Below are positions 35,482 to 44,239 of a stretch of DNA of 64,000 nt, piece after piece. The DNA is from an uncultured Oscillospiraceae bacterium (lineage in GTDB: Bacteria > Bacillota > Clostridia > Oscillospirales > Oscillospiraceae), in assembly GCA_934631005.1 (NCBI GenBank), contig CAKTXA010000001.1, positions 1 to 64,000 of the forward strand, read 5' to 3'. The position numbers and the translations under genes were made by a program. Position 1 is the first letter of the stretch, and every line of letters starts with the position of its first letter. The notes beneath the pieces are model-generated. The model was not told where the DNA came from. It did no database searches and saw only the letters and a list, made by a program, of their open reading frames with translations.

Positions 35482-36360
35482 TCACTCGATGTTCTGCGTC
35501 TGCTCGCGGATCTTTTCCAGCTCCGCCTTCATATCCACCACAACGTTCGACAGCTCCAGATCGTTGCACTTCGAGCCGATGGTGTTCGTCTCGCGGTTGA
35601 GCTCCTGCAGCAAAAAGTCCAGCTTGCGGCCGATGGCGCCGCCCTTTGTGAGCATATCGCCCAGCTGCGCCAGATGGCTGCGCAGGCGGACGGTCTCCTC
35701 GTCCACCGCGATGCGGTCGGCATAGATGGCGGCCTCCTGCAAAATGCGCCCCTCGTCGATGGCCGTGTTCTGCAGCACCTCCTGCATCTTCTGGCGCAGG
35801 CGTTCGCGGTACTCGGCCACGGTCTCCGGGCTGCGCTGCTCCACGATCGCCACGCGCTCCAAGATCGTCTGCGCCCGGCTGCGGAGGTCTGCCTCCAGCG
35901 CCGCGCCCTCGGTCTCGCGCATGGCGTTATAGCGGGCGATCGCCTCGTCGGCGACGCTGAGGATGTCCTGCGTGAGCTTCTGCTCATCCTCCTCCGTTTT
36001 TTCCACGGAGAACACGTCCGGCAGCCGAGAGAGCGACATGACAGTCACGTCGTCGCGCACGCCGTAGTCCGCCCCGATCTGCCGCAGCGCGGCCAGATAC
36101 CCCTCGAGCACCGGGCGGTTGACGGCCACCTGCACGTCCGCCGCCTGCGCGGTGTTCACGCCGATGTAAACATCCACCTTGCCGCGGCTGACCGCCGCCT
36201 TCACGCGGCTCTTCACGCCGTCCTCCGCAAAGCTGAACATCCGCGGCAGCTTGACCGTGCAGTCAAGATAGCGGTTGTTGACCGAGCGCAGCTCCACCGT
36301 GATCTCCCGTCCGTCAATGGTCTGCACCGCCCGGCCATAGCCGGTCATACTTCTGATCAA
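35482..36360 (-). CDS. yicC: YicC/YloC family endoribonuclease
   Basis: A 292-residue protein with the N-terminal MIRSMTGYGRA and RSVNNRYLD signatures and the C-terminal DUF1732 ending LELSNVVVDMKAELEKIREQ(T)QNIE. Family members cleave RNA, including small RNAs. The start is TTG, 8 nt after GGAGG, and gives the canonical MIRSMTG N-terminus. Confidence 0.93.
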   Translation of the reverse strand: MIRSMTGYGRAVQTIDGREITVELRSVNNRYLDCTVKLPRMFSFAEDGVKSRVKAAVSRGKVDVYIGVNTAQAADVQVAVNRPVLEGYLAALRQIGADYGVRDDVTVMSLSRLPDVFSVEKTEEDEQKLTQDILSVADEAIARYNAMRETEGAALEADLRSRAQTILERVAIVEQRSPETVAEYRERLRQKMQEVLQNTAIDEGRILQEAAIYADRIAVDEETVRLRSHLAQLGDMLTKGGAIGRKLDFLLQELNRETNTIGSKCNDLELSNVVVDMKAELEKIREQTQNIE

Positions 36361-36384
36361 AGTCCTCTCCTCCGTCTCTCTGGA

Positions 36385-37620
36385 TCATTCCTTCTCCGTG
36401 ATGGACACCACCACGGAATATTCGCCCACAACGCCGGCGTCGGCATAGCCGTCCACGTAAATTTCGACCGGTACGTTGACCTTGCCGACCTGCGTAAAGT
36501 CCGCCATATCCGCCACCACGCGGAGGTTATTGGTGGAGATCTTTTCGATCTCCGCCGCGCTCGCGCGCACGGTGACCTGGATGAGCTGCGTCACGCTGCT
36601 GTAGTCCAGCCGCTCGTCGGTGTTGATAAAGGTGATATTCGTCGCGCGCACGACCGCCGTTTCGCGGTTTTTGATGCGCACGCTGACCGTGGCCTCCTCC
36701 TCGCCGCTGACGTTCTTCACGCCGTCCGGCAGGAGAATGCTCATGGGGAAGTCCTTACTGTTGGGCGTGGTGGACAGGTCGATGTTGCCCAGCACGATCT
36801 TGTTGACCGAGTCCAGGATCGTCGCGTCGCCCGACAGCGTGACGGTCTCGGGCGTGATGGTGTACGTCACATCGGATTCCGTCGCGCCGCCGCCGTTGAT
36901 GAACGTCACATCCAGCGGCACTTCCTTATACATCACCACGCTGGCCGACAGCTCCAGCGTGTCGGTGTCGGTGGTGAGATTCGTCATATCCACGGCGTTG
37001 CCGTCGGCGTCCACGAGCGTGTAGGGCACGTCCTGCACGAACGAGCGGTTGAGATTCGTCCGCGCCACGGTGACGAGCGCCGTTTCGATCGCCGAGACCT
37101 CCTGCTCGGGGCCCTTGACGGTCACGGTGTCAAAGTCGAACGTCGTGCTCTCCAGCATATACCCGTCCGCGACCTCCAGCCCCGAGAAGTCGCCCTTCAC
37201 CGGGATCTGGCGCGTGACCAGGCGCTCGACGCTGAACGTGATACGCGCGGGGCGGCGGTCGGAAATGGTGATCTCCGATTCGCTCACGCCGCTCGGCAGG
37301 CTCACGTCATAGGTGAGCGTATACTCCTTGGCGCTGCGCACATTCGTCACATCCACCACGGCGGAAATTTCACTGCGCGCCTGCAAAAGCTTTTTCAGCT
37401 CCGTATTTTTGCCCGAAAACTGCACCGAAACGGACGCGTCGCGCCCGTCGGCGATGATGAGGTTCTGATCCTCCTGCAAGACCTCCTCGCCGGAAAAGAC
37501 GACGGGGATGTCGGAGATGAGCGTTTCGCCGTCGGGGTTCACGACCGTGACCACATAGATCCACAGGCCGATGGCCACGATGAGCGCCGCGATGAATGAG
37601 ATGATCTTACTGTCCTTCAT
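36385..37620 (-). CDS. cdaR: YbbR-domain protein CdaR
   Basis: A 411-residue single-pass membrane protein: one N-terminal TM helix (about 7-27) and an extracytoplasmic series of about four YbbR repeats. In Bacillus and relatives CdaR binds and modulates CdaA. The gene starts 14 nt inside the end of cdaA, so the two are coupled. Confidence 0.93.
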   Translation of the reverse strand: MKDSKIISFIAALIVAIGLWIYVVTVVNPDGETLISDIPVVFSGEEVLQEDQNLIIADGRDASVSVQFSGKNTELKKLLQARSEISAVVDVTNVRSAKEYTLTYDVSLPSGVSESEITISDRRPARITFSVERLVTRQIPVKGDFSGLEVADGYMLESTTFDFDTVTVKGPEQEVSAIETALVTVARTNLNRSFVQDVPYTLVDADGNAVDMTNLTTDTDTLELSASVVMYKEVPLDVTFINGGGATESDVTYTITPETVTLSGDATILDSVNKIVLGNIDLSTTPNSKDFPMSILLPDGVKNVSGEEEATVSVRIKNRETAVVRATNITFINTDERLDYSSVTQLIQVTVRASAAEIEKISTNNLRVVADMADFTQVGKVNVPVEIYVDGYADAGVVGEYSVVVSITEKE

Positions 37621-38482
37621 GCCGGCCGGCCCTCCTGCTCAGTTCGTTTTTCAGCCGCGTCAGCAGATTGCGGTCGCGCTCGTCCTCCTTCGGCAGCAGC
37701 TCGTTCTGCAGCAGCTTTTCCAGCGTCTGCGGCGCAAGGTGCCGCTTGAGCATCCCGCCGATGGCCACGGAGATGGTGCCCGTCTCCTCCGAGACGATGA
37801 CCACCACCGCGTCGGACGCCTCGCTCGTGCCGACGCCCGCGCGGTGGCGCGTGCCGAGATCGGCCGAAAGATGCGTATTTTCCGACAGCGGCATCACGCA
37901 GCCCGCCGCCGCGACGCGCCCGCCGCGGATGATGGCCGCGCCGTCATGCAGCGCCGCCTTGGGGAAAAAGAGGTTGCGCAGCAGCTGCTCCGACACGCGC
38001 GCGTCCACGATCGTGCCGGTTTTGAAATACTCCTCCAGCGACACGTTGCGCTCAAACGCCAGCAGCACGCCGATCTTCTGCCGCGACATCACCTCGCACG
38101 CGGCCACGGTCGCGCTGATGGCCGCGGCCTCGGCGCTCACGGCCAGCGGCTTTCCGAACACCTGCAAACTCGTGCGGCTGCCGATGCGCTCCAGCGCGCG
38201 GCGCAGCTCCGGCTGGAACACGATGACCAGCGCGATCAGGCCGACCTCAAGGATGCGGCTGAGGATCCAGTGCAGCGCATACATATGCAGAAGCTCCGTC
38301 ACCCACGTGAAAACGAGCAGCGCCAGAATGCTGCGCAGCGCGCGCGCGGCGTTCGTGCTCTGCAAAAGGCGCAGCAGCTTGTAAACTAAAAATGCAACGA
38401 CCAGAATATCCAGAATATCCGTGATCGTGATGGATGGGATGCTGTAAAACAGGCTCTGAAAGAAATTCTCAACAGCAGACAT
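37607..38482 (-). CDS. cdaA: Diadenylate cyclase CdaA
   Basis: Makes c-di-AMP from two ATP. The 291-residue protein has three N-terminal TM helices (about 15-85) and a DAC domain with the catalytic DGA (HDGAAIIRGG) and RHR (LGTRHRAGVG) motifs. Heads the long operon and has its own promoter. c-di-AMP regulates K+ and turgor. Confidence 0.96.
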   Translation of the reverse strand: MSAVENFFQSLFYSIPSITITDILDILVVAFLVYKLLRLLQSTNAARALRSILALLVFTWVTELLHMYALHWILSRILEVGLIALVIVFQPELRRALERIGSRTSLQVFGKPLAVSAEAAAISATVAACEVMSRQKIGVLLAFERNVSLEEYFKTGTIVDARVSEQLLRNLFFPKAALHDGAAIIRGGRVAAAGCVMPLSENTHLSADLGTRHRAGVGTSEASDAVVVIVSEETGTISVAIGGMLKRHLAPQTLEKLLQNELLPKEDERDRNLLTRLKNELSRRAGRHEGQ

Positions 38483-38541
38483 AGCAACACTCCTGAACCG
38501 GGACTCGTGCGTACTGATGGTTATACTTATAATCGTAGGCT

Positions 38542-38570
38542 ATTATACCGCAAATTGCGTCCCCGCGCAA
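38542..38570 (-). promoter_or_regulatory. Promoter of the cdaA-to-rsgA operon
   Basis: Minus strand: TTGCGC (38565-38570), 17-bp spacer, TATAAT (38542-38547), 60 nt ahead of cdaA. Confidence 0.7.
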
Positions 38571-38594
38571 GTCTCGCCGGAGAATTTCTGTGTG

Positions 38595-39695
38595 CTAGCG
38601 CATCCGGAGCACTTCGGCGGCCTTCAGCACCTGCCGCTCGGTGTTGAAGGCGCTGAAGCTGAAGCGCACCGTGCCCGTCTCCAGCGTCCCGGCGCTCTCG
38701 TGCGCCAGCGGCGCGCAGTGCAGCCCCGCGCGCACGGCAATGTCGTGCTCCGCCAGCCGCTGCGCCGTCTGCTCGCAGTCCTCGTTCCGGAGACTGACCG
38801 ACAGAACGCCCGTCTGCGGCGCGCCCTCCCAGACCTGTGCTCCGGGAAGCTCCCGCAGCGCCGCGGCCAGCAGCTGCCGCAGGCGCACCTCGTGGTCAAA
38901 GATTGCCCGCTCGCCGCGGCTGCGGATGAACTCCAGCCCCGCCGAGAGGGCGTGGATGCCCGTCACGTTCTGCGTGCCCGCCTCCGCGCCGTCCGGCAGA
39001 AAGTCCGGCATCTGCGCAAGCGCAGACAAGCTCCCCGTCCCGCCCTCAAGCAGGCTCTCCGGCATCCGGCCGCACAGCAGAATGCCCGTCCCCTGCGGGC
39101 CGTAGAGTCCCTTGTGCCCCGGCATGGCGATGAACGCCGCGCCGAGCTTTTGCAGCGAGACGGGCAAAATGCCCGCCGACTGCGACGCGTCGAGGATGAG
39201 CGGCACGCCGCGTTCCCGGCACAGCGCCGCGATTTTTTCCACCGGCAGGATATAGCCGAACACGTTCGACACGTGCGTGCAGATAGCGGCGCGGGTCTTT
39301 TCGGTGATCGCGCGGTCAAAGGCCCGCAGCGTGTCCTCCGGGTCAAACAGCCGCCGCCCCGCAATGACCGTGCGCACGCCGAGCTTGTGCAGCGGCCGCG
39401 TCACGGCGTTGTGCTCAAAGCCGGAGACGACCGCCTCGTCCCCCGCGCGCAGCAGCGTTTTGATGGCGATATTCAGCCCGTGCGTGGCGTTCATCGTGAA
39501 CACCACCTGCTCCGGCTGCGCGTCAAACAGCGCCCCCGCCGTCTCGCGGCAGGCATATACCGCCTCGGCCGCGCGCATGGCGGCGCGGTGCCCGCCCCGG
39601 CCGGGGCTCGCGAACGCACGCATGGCCACGAGCGCCCGCGTATACACCGCCGGCGGCTTCGGCATGGAGGTCGCGGCGGCGTCAAAATAGATCAC
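38595..39695 (-). CDS. Cysteine desulfurase family aminotransferase class V
   Basis: A 366-residue PLP enzyme close to the family of cysteine-desulfurase-like proteins often found beside DUF3343. The PLP lysine is in the GHKGLYGPQGTG segment (about residue 196), and the C-terminal conserved GLHCAPLAH carries the probable persulfide Cys. It overlaps the DUF3343 gene by 4 nt. Substrate (cysteine or selenocysteine) cannot be told. Confidence 0.88.
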   Translation of the reverse strand: MIYFDAAATSMPKPPAVYTRALVAMRAFASPGRGGHRAAMRAAEAVYACRETAGALFDAQPEQVVFTMNATHGLNIAIKTLLRAGDEAVVSGFEHNAVTRPLHKLGVRTVIAGRRLFDPEDTLRAFDRAITEKTRAAICTHVSNVFGYILPVEKIAALCRERGVPLILDASQSAGILPVSLQKLGAAFIAMPGHKGLYGPQGTGILLCGRMPESLLEGGTGSLSALAQMPDFLPDGAEAGTQNVTGIHALSAGLEFIRSRGERAIFDHEVRLRQLLAAALRELPGAQVWEGAPQTGVLSVSLRNEDCEQTAQRLAEHDIAVRAGLHCAPLAHESAGTLETGTVRFSFSAFNTERQVLKAAEVLRMR

Positions 39696-39946
39696 ACCGC
39701 CACCTCCTCCACCGCGCCGCTGCCGTACACACGATACATATGCACAAACGGCATATGCGCCGTGCGCAGCAGCCCCAGCGCACGCAGCCCGGCCTGCGGC
39801 GCCACGCGCAGCACATATCCGCAGCCCTGCATCGAAAGCTGCCGCGGCGCACGCCCGAGCACGGCGGCCACGCCGCCTGTATGCAAAACGTGCCGCGCGC
39901 TCTGGGCGGGCGTCACCGCGCGGAACGTAAAATAATATTCAAACAT
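39692..39946 (-). CDS. DUF3343 protein, putative sulfur/selenium carrier
   Basis: An 84-residue protein with FEYYFTFRAVTPAQSARHVL at the N-terminus and the SMQGCGYVLRV motif, whose Cys is conserved in DUF3343. The start at 39946 is 7 nt after GGGAGGG; a TTR-phase ATG seven codons upstream precedes the SD. The domain is described as a putative Se/S carrier. Tight coupling to the class V enzyme fits transfer of persulfide from one to the other (inference). Confidence 0.82.
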   Translation of the reverse strand: MFEYYFTFRAVTPAQSARHVLHTGGVAAVLGRAPRQLSMQGCGYVLRVAPQAGLRALGLLRTAHMPFVHMYRVYGSGAVEEVAV

Positions 39947-40030
39947 AGGCATTCCCTCCCGTGTCATCTTATGTTGGATAGCAAAAATCGGTCACAAACC
40001 CCAAAAACTGCATTTTTTTGCGAAAAAGCA

Positions 40031-40058
40031 TTGACACAGCCCGCGGGGCGTGTATAAT
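40031..40058 (+). promoter_or_regulatory. Promoter of the lysine-riboswitch transcript
   Basis: Consensus TTGACA (40031-40036), 16-bp spacer, TATAAT (40053-40058). Transcription should start near 40065, just before the riboswitch P1 arm. Confidence 0.9.
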
Positions 40059-40067
40059 AAACGCGTT

Positions 40068-40228
40068 ATGATAGAGGTCGCGAAGGACATCAGTACGCTC
40101 GCGCGCCCGGCGGCACCGGGGAGCGGAAAGGGGACTTCGCCGAAGGAACGACCGCCCTGCCGGGGCGCCGCTCCTGGGACGGCAGAGAATATCTGCCGGA
40201 CTGTCACGAAACCGTGGAGAGCTGTCAT
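40068..40228 (+). promoter_or_regulatory. Lysine riboswitch (L box) aptamer
   Basis: P1 is formed by ATGATAG (40068-40074) with CTGTCAT (40222-40228). Conserved L-box blocks are present in order: AGAGGTCGCG, AGTA, AAGGGGACTTCGCCGAAG, and GACTGTCACGAAACCGTGGAG. They align closely with the lysC leader of B. subtilis. An adjacent terminator implies transcription attenuation when lysine is high. Confidence 0.93.
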
Positions 40229-40250
40229 GTACGAAGCATAAGTCTTTTAT

Positions 40251-40285
40251 GTTGCGTCATGCCGCTGCCATGACGCAACTTTTTT
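40251..40285 (+). terminator. Lysine-riboswitch expression-platform terminator
   Basis: An 11-bp perfect stem GTTGCGTCATG/CATGACGCAAC with a 7-nt loop, followed by six T. It lies 20 nt before the start codon. A likely antiterminator pairs the P1 3' region with the left arm. Confidence 0.9.
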
Positions 40286-40305
40286 ATTTTGTAAGGAGAG
40301 AGAAC

Positions 40306-42060
40306 ATGGAACAGAAAAAGCGGAACAGCGCGCTCGTCACGGCCATCGTGATCGCGCTCATTCTGGCGCTGATGGTCTACGCCGCCGTCAGCACCCGCGG
40401 CGTCAGCCGCCTGCAGGACTGCCCGGAGTGTGAGGGCGCGGGCGTCGTGACCGTCGCCGATTATGACACCGGCGCGGAGGAAGAACACGTCTGCGCCACC
40501 TGCGGCGGCGCGGGCACGGTCGAAGCCGCCAGCCACGTGTACAGCACCTTCTGGGCGCTCATGCCGCCCATCATCGCCATCGCGCTGGCGCTGCTGACCA
40601 AGGAGGTCTACTCGTCGCTGTTCATCGGCATCCTCATCGGCGGCCTGCTGTATTCCAACTTTAACCTCGTCGGCACGTTTGAGCACGTGTTTGTCGACGG
40701 CATGATCGGCACGTCGCTGGCCGATACCTGGAACGTCGGCATCCTGATCTTCCTGGTCATCCTCGGCGCGATGGTCGTGATGATGAACCGCGCGGGCGGC
40801 TCGGCGGCGTTTGGCCGCTGGTCGGTCAAGCACGTCAAGACGAAGCTCGGCGCGCAGCTGGCCACCATCGCCCTCGGCGTTCTCATTTTCATCGACGACT
40901 ACTTTAACTGCCTGACCGTCGGCTCCGTCATGCGCCCGGTCACCGACAAGCACGGCATCTCCCGGCCGAAGCTGGCCTACCTCATCGACGCCACGGCTGC
41001 GCCCGTGTGCATCATCGCCCCGATCTCGTCGTGGGCGGCGGCTGTCACCGGCTTTGTGGAGGGCGCGAACGGTCTGGAGCTGTTCATCCGCGCCATTCCG
41101 TATAACTTCTACGCGCTGCTGACCATCGTGATGATGCTCACGCTGTCGTTTGCGAAGTTCGATTACGGCCCCATGCGGATGTATGAGATGAGCGACTATC
41201 TCAACAAAAACGAGGAAAACCGCGTCAAGGCGAGCATCACGGGCGCGGAGAAGCAGCCGAACGAAGAGGGCAACCCCAACGGCCGCGTCATCCATCTCGT
41301 GTTCCCGATCATCGTGCTCATCGTCTGCTGCGTCATCGGCATGATCTACACCGGCGGCTTCTTTGACGGCGCTTCGTTCGTGGACGCCTTCTCCGGCTCC
41401 GACGCATCGGTCGGCCTGGTCTACGGCTCCGTCATCGCCATGATCCTCACCATCGTCTTCTTCCTCGCAACGCGCGTGATGACCTTCACTGAGTGCATGG
41501 ACGCCATCCCCGAGGGCTTCAAGTCCATGGTGCCCGCCATCCTGATTTTGACGTTTGCGTGGACGCTCAAGGCCATGACCGACTCGCTCGGCGCGCAGCA
41601 GTACGTCGCGGCGATCGTGCGCGGCTCGGCCGGCAGCTTCATGTCGCTCCTGCCCGCCATCATCTTCCTCATCGGCTGCGGCTTGAGCTTTGCCACCGGC
41701 ACGTCGTGGGGCACGTTCGGCATCCTCATCCCGATCGTTGTCAACGTCTTTGACGGCAACCTCTCGAATGAGCTGATGATCGTCTCCATCTCCGCCTGCA
41801 TGGCGGGCGCGGTCTGCGGCGACCACTGCTCCCCCATCTCCGACACCACTATCATGGCCTCGGCGGGCGCGCAGTGCGTGCACATCGACCACGTCACCAC
41901 GCAGCTGCCCTACGCCATCACCGCCGCGGCGGTCTCGTTCGTGGCGTACATCATCGCAGGCTTCATCCGCAACTGGCTCATCTGCCTGCCCATCGGCATC
42001 GCCCTCATGGTCGCCACCCTCCTCATCATCCGCACCGTCGCCGTCAAAAAGAGCAAGTAA
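40306..42060 (+). CDS. lysW: NhaC-family transporter, lysine-riboswitch controlled, with CxxCxGxG loop
   Basis: A 584-residue multi-pass protein of the Na+/H+ antiporter NhaC family. NhaC-type proteins under L-box control have been proposed as lysine transporters (LysW); the name rests on this, not on specificity residues. About 11-12 hydrophobic segments. The first TM helix (about 8-28) is followed by a loop with two DnaJ-type knuckles, CPECEGAG (Cys39, Cys42) and CATCGGAG (Cys63, Cys66), before TM2 (about 83), a combination not expected in this family. The ATG lies 7 nt after AAGGAG. Own terminator follows. Confidence 0.88.
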   Translation: MEQKKRNSALVTAIVIALILALMVYAAVSTRGVSRLQDCPECEGAGVVTVADYDTGAEEEHVCATCGGAGTVEAASHVYSTFWALMPPIIAIALALLTKEVYSSLFIGILIGGLLYSNFNLVGTFEHVFVDGMIGTSLADTWNVGILIFLVILGAMVVMMNRAGGSAAFGRWSVKHVKTKLGAQLATIALGVLIFIDDYFNCLTVGSVMRPVTDKHGISRPKLAYLIDATAAPVCIIAPISSWAAAVTGFVEGANGLELFIRAIPYNFYALLTIVMMLTLSFAKFDYGPMRMYEMSDYLNKNEENRVKASITGAEKQPNEEGNPNGRVIHLVFPIIVLIVCCVIGMIYTGGFFDGASFVDAFSGSDASVGLVYGSVIAMILTIVFFLATRVMTFTECMDAIPEGFKSMVPAILILTFAWTLKAMTDSLGAQQYVAAIVRGSAGSFMSLLPAIIFLIGCGLSFATGTSWGTFGILIPIVVNVFDGNLSNELMIVSISACMAGAVCGDHCSPISDTTIMASAGAQCVHIDHVTTQLPYAITAAAVSFVAYIIAGFIRNWLICLPIGIALMVATLLIIRTVAVKKSK

Positions 42061-42070
42061 AAAAGAAAGC

Positions 42071-42111
42071 CCCCCGGGTGCGGTCCAGTCTCCGCACCCG
42101 GGGGATTTTTT
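42071..42111 (+). terminator. Terminator after the lysW-like gene
   Basis: A 13-bp stem CCCCCGGGTGCGG/CCGCACCCGGGGG with an 8-nt loop, then A and six T. Confidence 0.9.
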
Positions 42112-42123
42112 GCGCAAAAAGGC

Positions 42124-42157
42124 CCCCCGCCCGCCGGGTTTGACCGGCGGGCGGGGG
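42124..42157 (-). terminator. Terminator after thrS
   Basis: A 14-bp perfect GC stem (42124-42137 with 42144-42157), 6-nt loop, followed on the minus strand by CCTTTTT. Also has TTCTTTTTT on the plus side, so it is bidirectional. Confidence 0.85.
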
Positions 42158-42166
42158 TGTTCTTTT

Positions 42167-43924
42167 TTACTTGCGGAGCTTGTTGTCGACGTCCTCTTTG
42201 AGGATGGCGGTGAAGGCTTCGGCGGTCATGGCGCCGAGGTCGCCCTCGGTGCGGTGACGCGGGGAGACCGTGCCGTTTTCCATATCGCGGTCGCCCACGA
42301 TCAGCATATACGGCACCTTTTCCAGCTGCGCCTCGCGGATCTTCTTGCCGATCTTCTCATTGCGCGCGTCCACCTCCACACGGTAGCCCTGCGCGTCGAG
42401 CTGGGCGGAAAGCTTGGCGGCGTACTCGTTCGCGCGGTCGGTCACGGGCAGGATCTTGACCTGCACCGGGCTGAGCCACGTCGGGAACGCGCCGGCAAAG
42501 TGCTCGGTGATGACGCCGATGAACCGCTCGATGGAACCGAGCACCACGCGGTGGATCATCACCGGGCGATGCTTCTGGCCGTCCTCGCCGATATACTCCA
42601 GCTCAAACCGCTCCGGCAGCTGCATATCCAGCTGGATCGTGCCGCACTGCCAGGTCCGGCCCAGAGAGTCGGCCAGATGGAAGTCGAGCTTCGGGCCGTA
42701 GAACGCGCCGTCACCGGCGTTCACGATATACTCCTTGCCCATCTCGGTGATGGCGGCGGCCAGCGTTTCCTCGGCAAAGCGCCAGTCCTTCTCGTCGCCG
42801 ATGTGATCGTCCGGCATGGTGGACAGTTCGATCTGATACGTCAGGCCGAACGTGGAATAGACCTCGTCAAACAGCTTTACGACGTTCTTGATCTCGTCCT
42901 TCATCTGATCCCAGGTCATAAAGATGTGCGCGTCGTCCTGCGTGAAGCAGCGCACGCGGAACAGGCCGTGCAGCGCGCCGGACAGCTCATGCCGGTGCAC
43001 CAGACCCAGCTCGCCCACGCGCAGCGGCAGGTCGCGGTAGGAGTGCGGCTCGCTGGCGTACACGATCATGCCGCCCGGGCAGTTCATGGGCTTGACGGCA
43101 TAGTCCTCACCGTCGATGACGGTGGTGTACATATTCTGCTTGTAGTGATCCCAGTGGCCGGAGCGCTCCCACAGGCGGCGGTTGAGGATCATCGGCGTGG
43201 AGATCTCCACATAGCCGTAGCGCTTATGCACCTGACGCCAGTAGTCGATCAGGGTGTTCTTGAGCACCATGCCCTTCGGCAGGAAGAACGGGAAGCCGGG
43301 GCCTTCCTCGGTCAGCATGAACAGGCCCAGCTCCTTGCCGAGCTTGCGGTGGTCGCGCTTCTTGGCCTCTTCGATGCGGGCCAGATACTCGTCCAGCTCC
43401 TCCTTTTTCGGGAAGGCGACGCCGTAGATACGCTGCAGCGTCTCGCGGTTGGAGTCGCCGCGCCAGTAGGCGGCGTTGCACGCGGTGAGCTTGATGGCGT
43501 TGCCCTTGATGCGGCCGGTGGAGTCCAGATGCGGGCCGGCGCAGAGGTCGGTGAACTCGCCCTGCGTGTAGAAGGAGATGTGCGCATCCTCGGGCAGGTC
43601 GTTGATGAGCTCGACCTTATACGGCTCGCCCTTGTCCTCCATATATTTGATAGCTTCCGCGCGCGGCAGCTCAAAGCGTTCGAGCTTCAGCTTTTCCTTG
43701 CAGATCTTGCGCATTTCGGCTTCCAGCTCTTCCATGATCTCCGGCGTAAAGGCAAACGGCGCGTCAAAGTCATAGTAGAAGCCGTTGTCGATCGACGGGC
43801 CGATGGCGAGCTTGACCTCGGGGTGCAGGCGCTTGACGGCCTGCGCCAGCACGTGGGAGCAGGTGTGCCAGTATGTGCGGCGGTACTGCTCGTTTTCAAA
43901 AGAGAATTCGTTGTTTTCGGACAT
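42167..43924 (-). CDS. thrS: Threonyl-tRNA synthetase lacking the TGS domain
   Basis: A 585-residue class II synthetase. It lacks the N-terminal TGS domain (usual bacterial length about 640) and begins directly with the editing domain, in which WHTCSHVLAQA (HxxxH) and CAGPHL carry the editing/metal residues. Catalytic motifs: motif 2 RVGELGLVHRHELSGALHGLFRVR and motif 3 PVMIHRVVLGSIERFIG, with the zinc Cys in PMNCPGG. The C-terminal anticodon-binding domain (about 480-580) is intact. AAGGAGG lies 9 nt before the ATG. Controlled by a T-box. Confidence 0.95.
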   Translation of the reverse strand: MSENNEFSFENEQYRRTYWHTCSHVLAQAVKRLHPEVKLAIGPSIDNGFYYDFDAPFAFTPEIMEELEAEMRKICKEKLKLERFELPRAEAIKYMEDKGEPYKVELINDLPEDAHISFYTQGEFTDLCAGPHLDSTGRIKGNAIKLTACNAAYWRGDSNRETLQRIYGVAFPKKEELDEYLARIEEAKKRDHRKLGKELGLFMLTEEGPGFPFFLPKGMVLKNTLIDYWRQVHKRYGYVEISTPMILNRRLWERSGHWDHYKQNMYTTVIDGEDYAVKPMNCPGGMIVYASEPHSYRDLPLRVGELGLVHRHELSGALHGLFRVRCFTQDDAHIFMTWDQMKDEIKNVVKLFDEVYSTFGLTYQIELSTMPDDHIGDEKDWRFAEETLAAAITEMGKEYIVNAGDGAFYGPKLDFHLADSLGRTWQCGTIQLDMQLPERFELEYIGEDGQKHRPVMIHRVVLGSIERFIGVITEHFAGAFPTWLSPVQVKILPVTDRANEYAAKLSAQLDAQGYRVEVDARNEKIGKKIREAQLEKVPYMLIVGDRDMENGTVSPRHRTEGDLGAMTAEAFTAILKEDVDNKLRK

Positions 43925-43956
43925 GATCTACTGCCTCCTTATTTGTTTGGGGCAAA

Positions 43957-43999
43957 ACAAAAACTGCTCCACCCCCGAAAAAGATCAGGGGTGAAGCAG
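43957..43999 (-). terminator. T-box leader terminator of thrS
   Basis: Right and left arms CTGCTTCACCCC and GGGGGTGGAGCAG pair (43964-43976 with 43987-43999); the left arm follows the T-box element, and TTTTTGTTTT follows on the minus strand. Confidence 0.9.
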
Positions 44000-44205
44000 A
44001 ACGCTCCACGGTTCCACCCTGCTTACGGACCTGGTCCGTCGCTCGTGATCCCGGTAACGGGAGAACCCGGCGCCGCTTACTCTTCGTTCGGCGGCGCAGC
44101 TCAAAAGGGGTACCTCCGCGGCAGACGTCAGGCTTTTTTCACCGGATAAAGCCCTCTCTGCGGCGCTGCGGATGCGGAGGCGTATCTTTTTCAGCGCTTT
44201 TATCG
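44000..44205 (-). promoter_or_regulatory. T-box riboswitch for threonyl-tRNA
   Basis: Carries the T-box core AGGGTGGAACCGTGG (44006-44020), followed by the terminator, with stem I upstream. A likely specifier is the Thr codon ACC in GAGGTACCCC (44109-44111). Uncharged tRNA-Thr would pair with it and with the T-box UGGN bulge, allowing read-through into thrS. Confidence 0.9.
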
Positions 44206-44210
44206 CCCCT

Positions 44211-44239
44211 ACTATACCACGCGGCGGCCATTCTGTCAA
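44211..44239 (-). promoter_or_regulatory. Promoter of the thrS T-box transcript
   Basis: Minus strand: TTGACA (44234-44239), 17-bp spacer, TATAGT (44211-44216). Confidence 0.88.

Noticed and set aside
35290..37599. Plus-strand open frame of 769 codons opposite remA, yicC and cdaR
   Set aside because: Antisense artefact with no start signal and biased composition.
40225..42117. Minus-strand open frame of 630 codons opposite the NhaC-type gene
   Set aside because: Asp/His/Arg-rich antisense artefact; the plus strand has a riboswitch, ribosome site and multi-pass membrane protein.
42110..44149. Plus-strand open frame of 679 codons opposite thrS
   Set aside because: Antisense artefact that also runs through the T-box leader; no domain seen.
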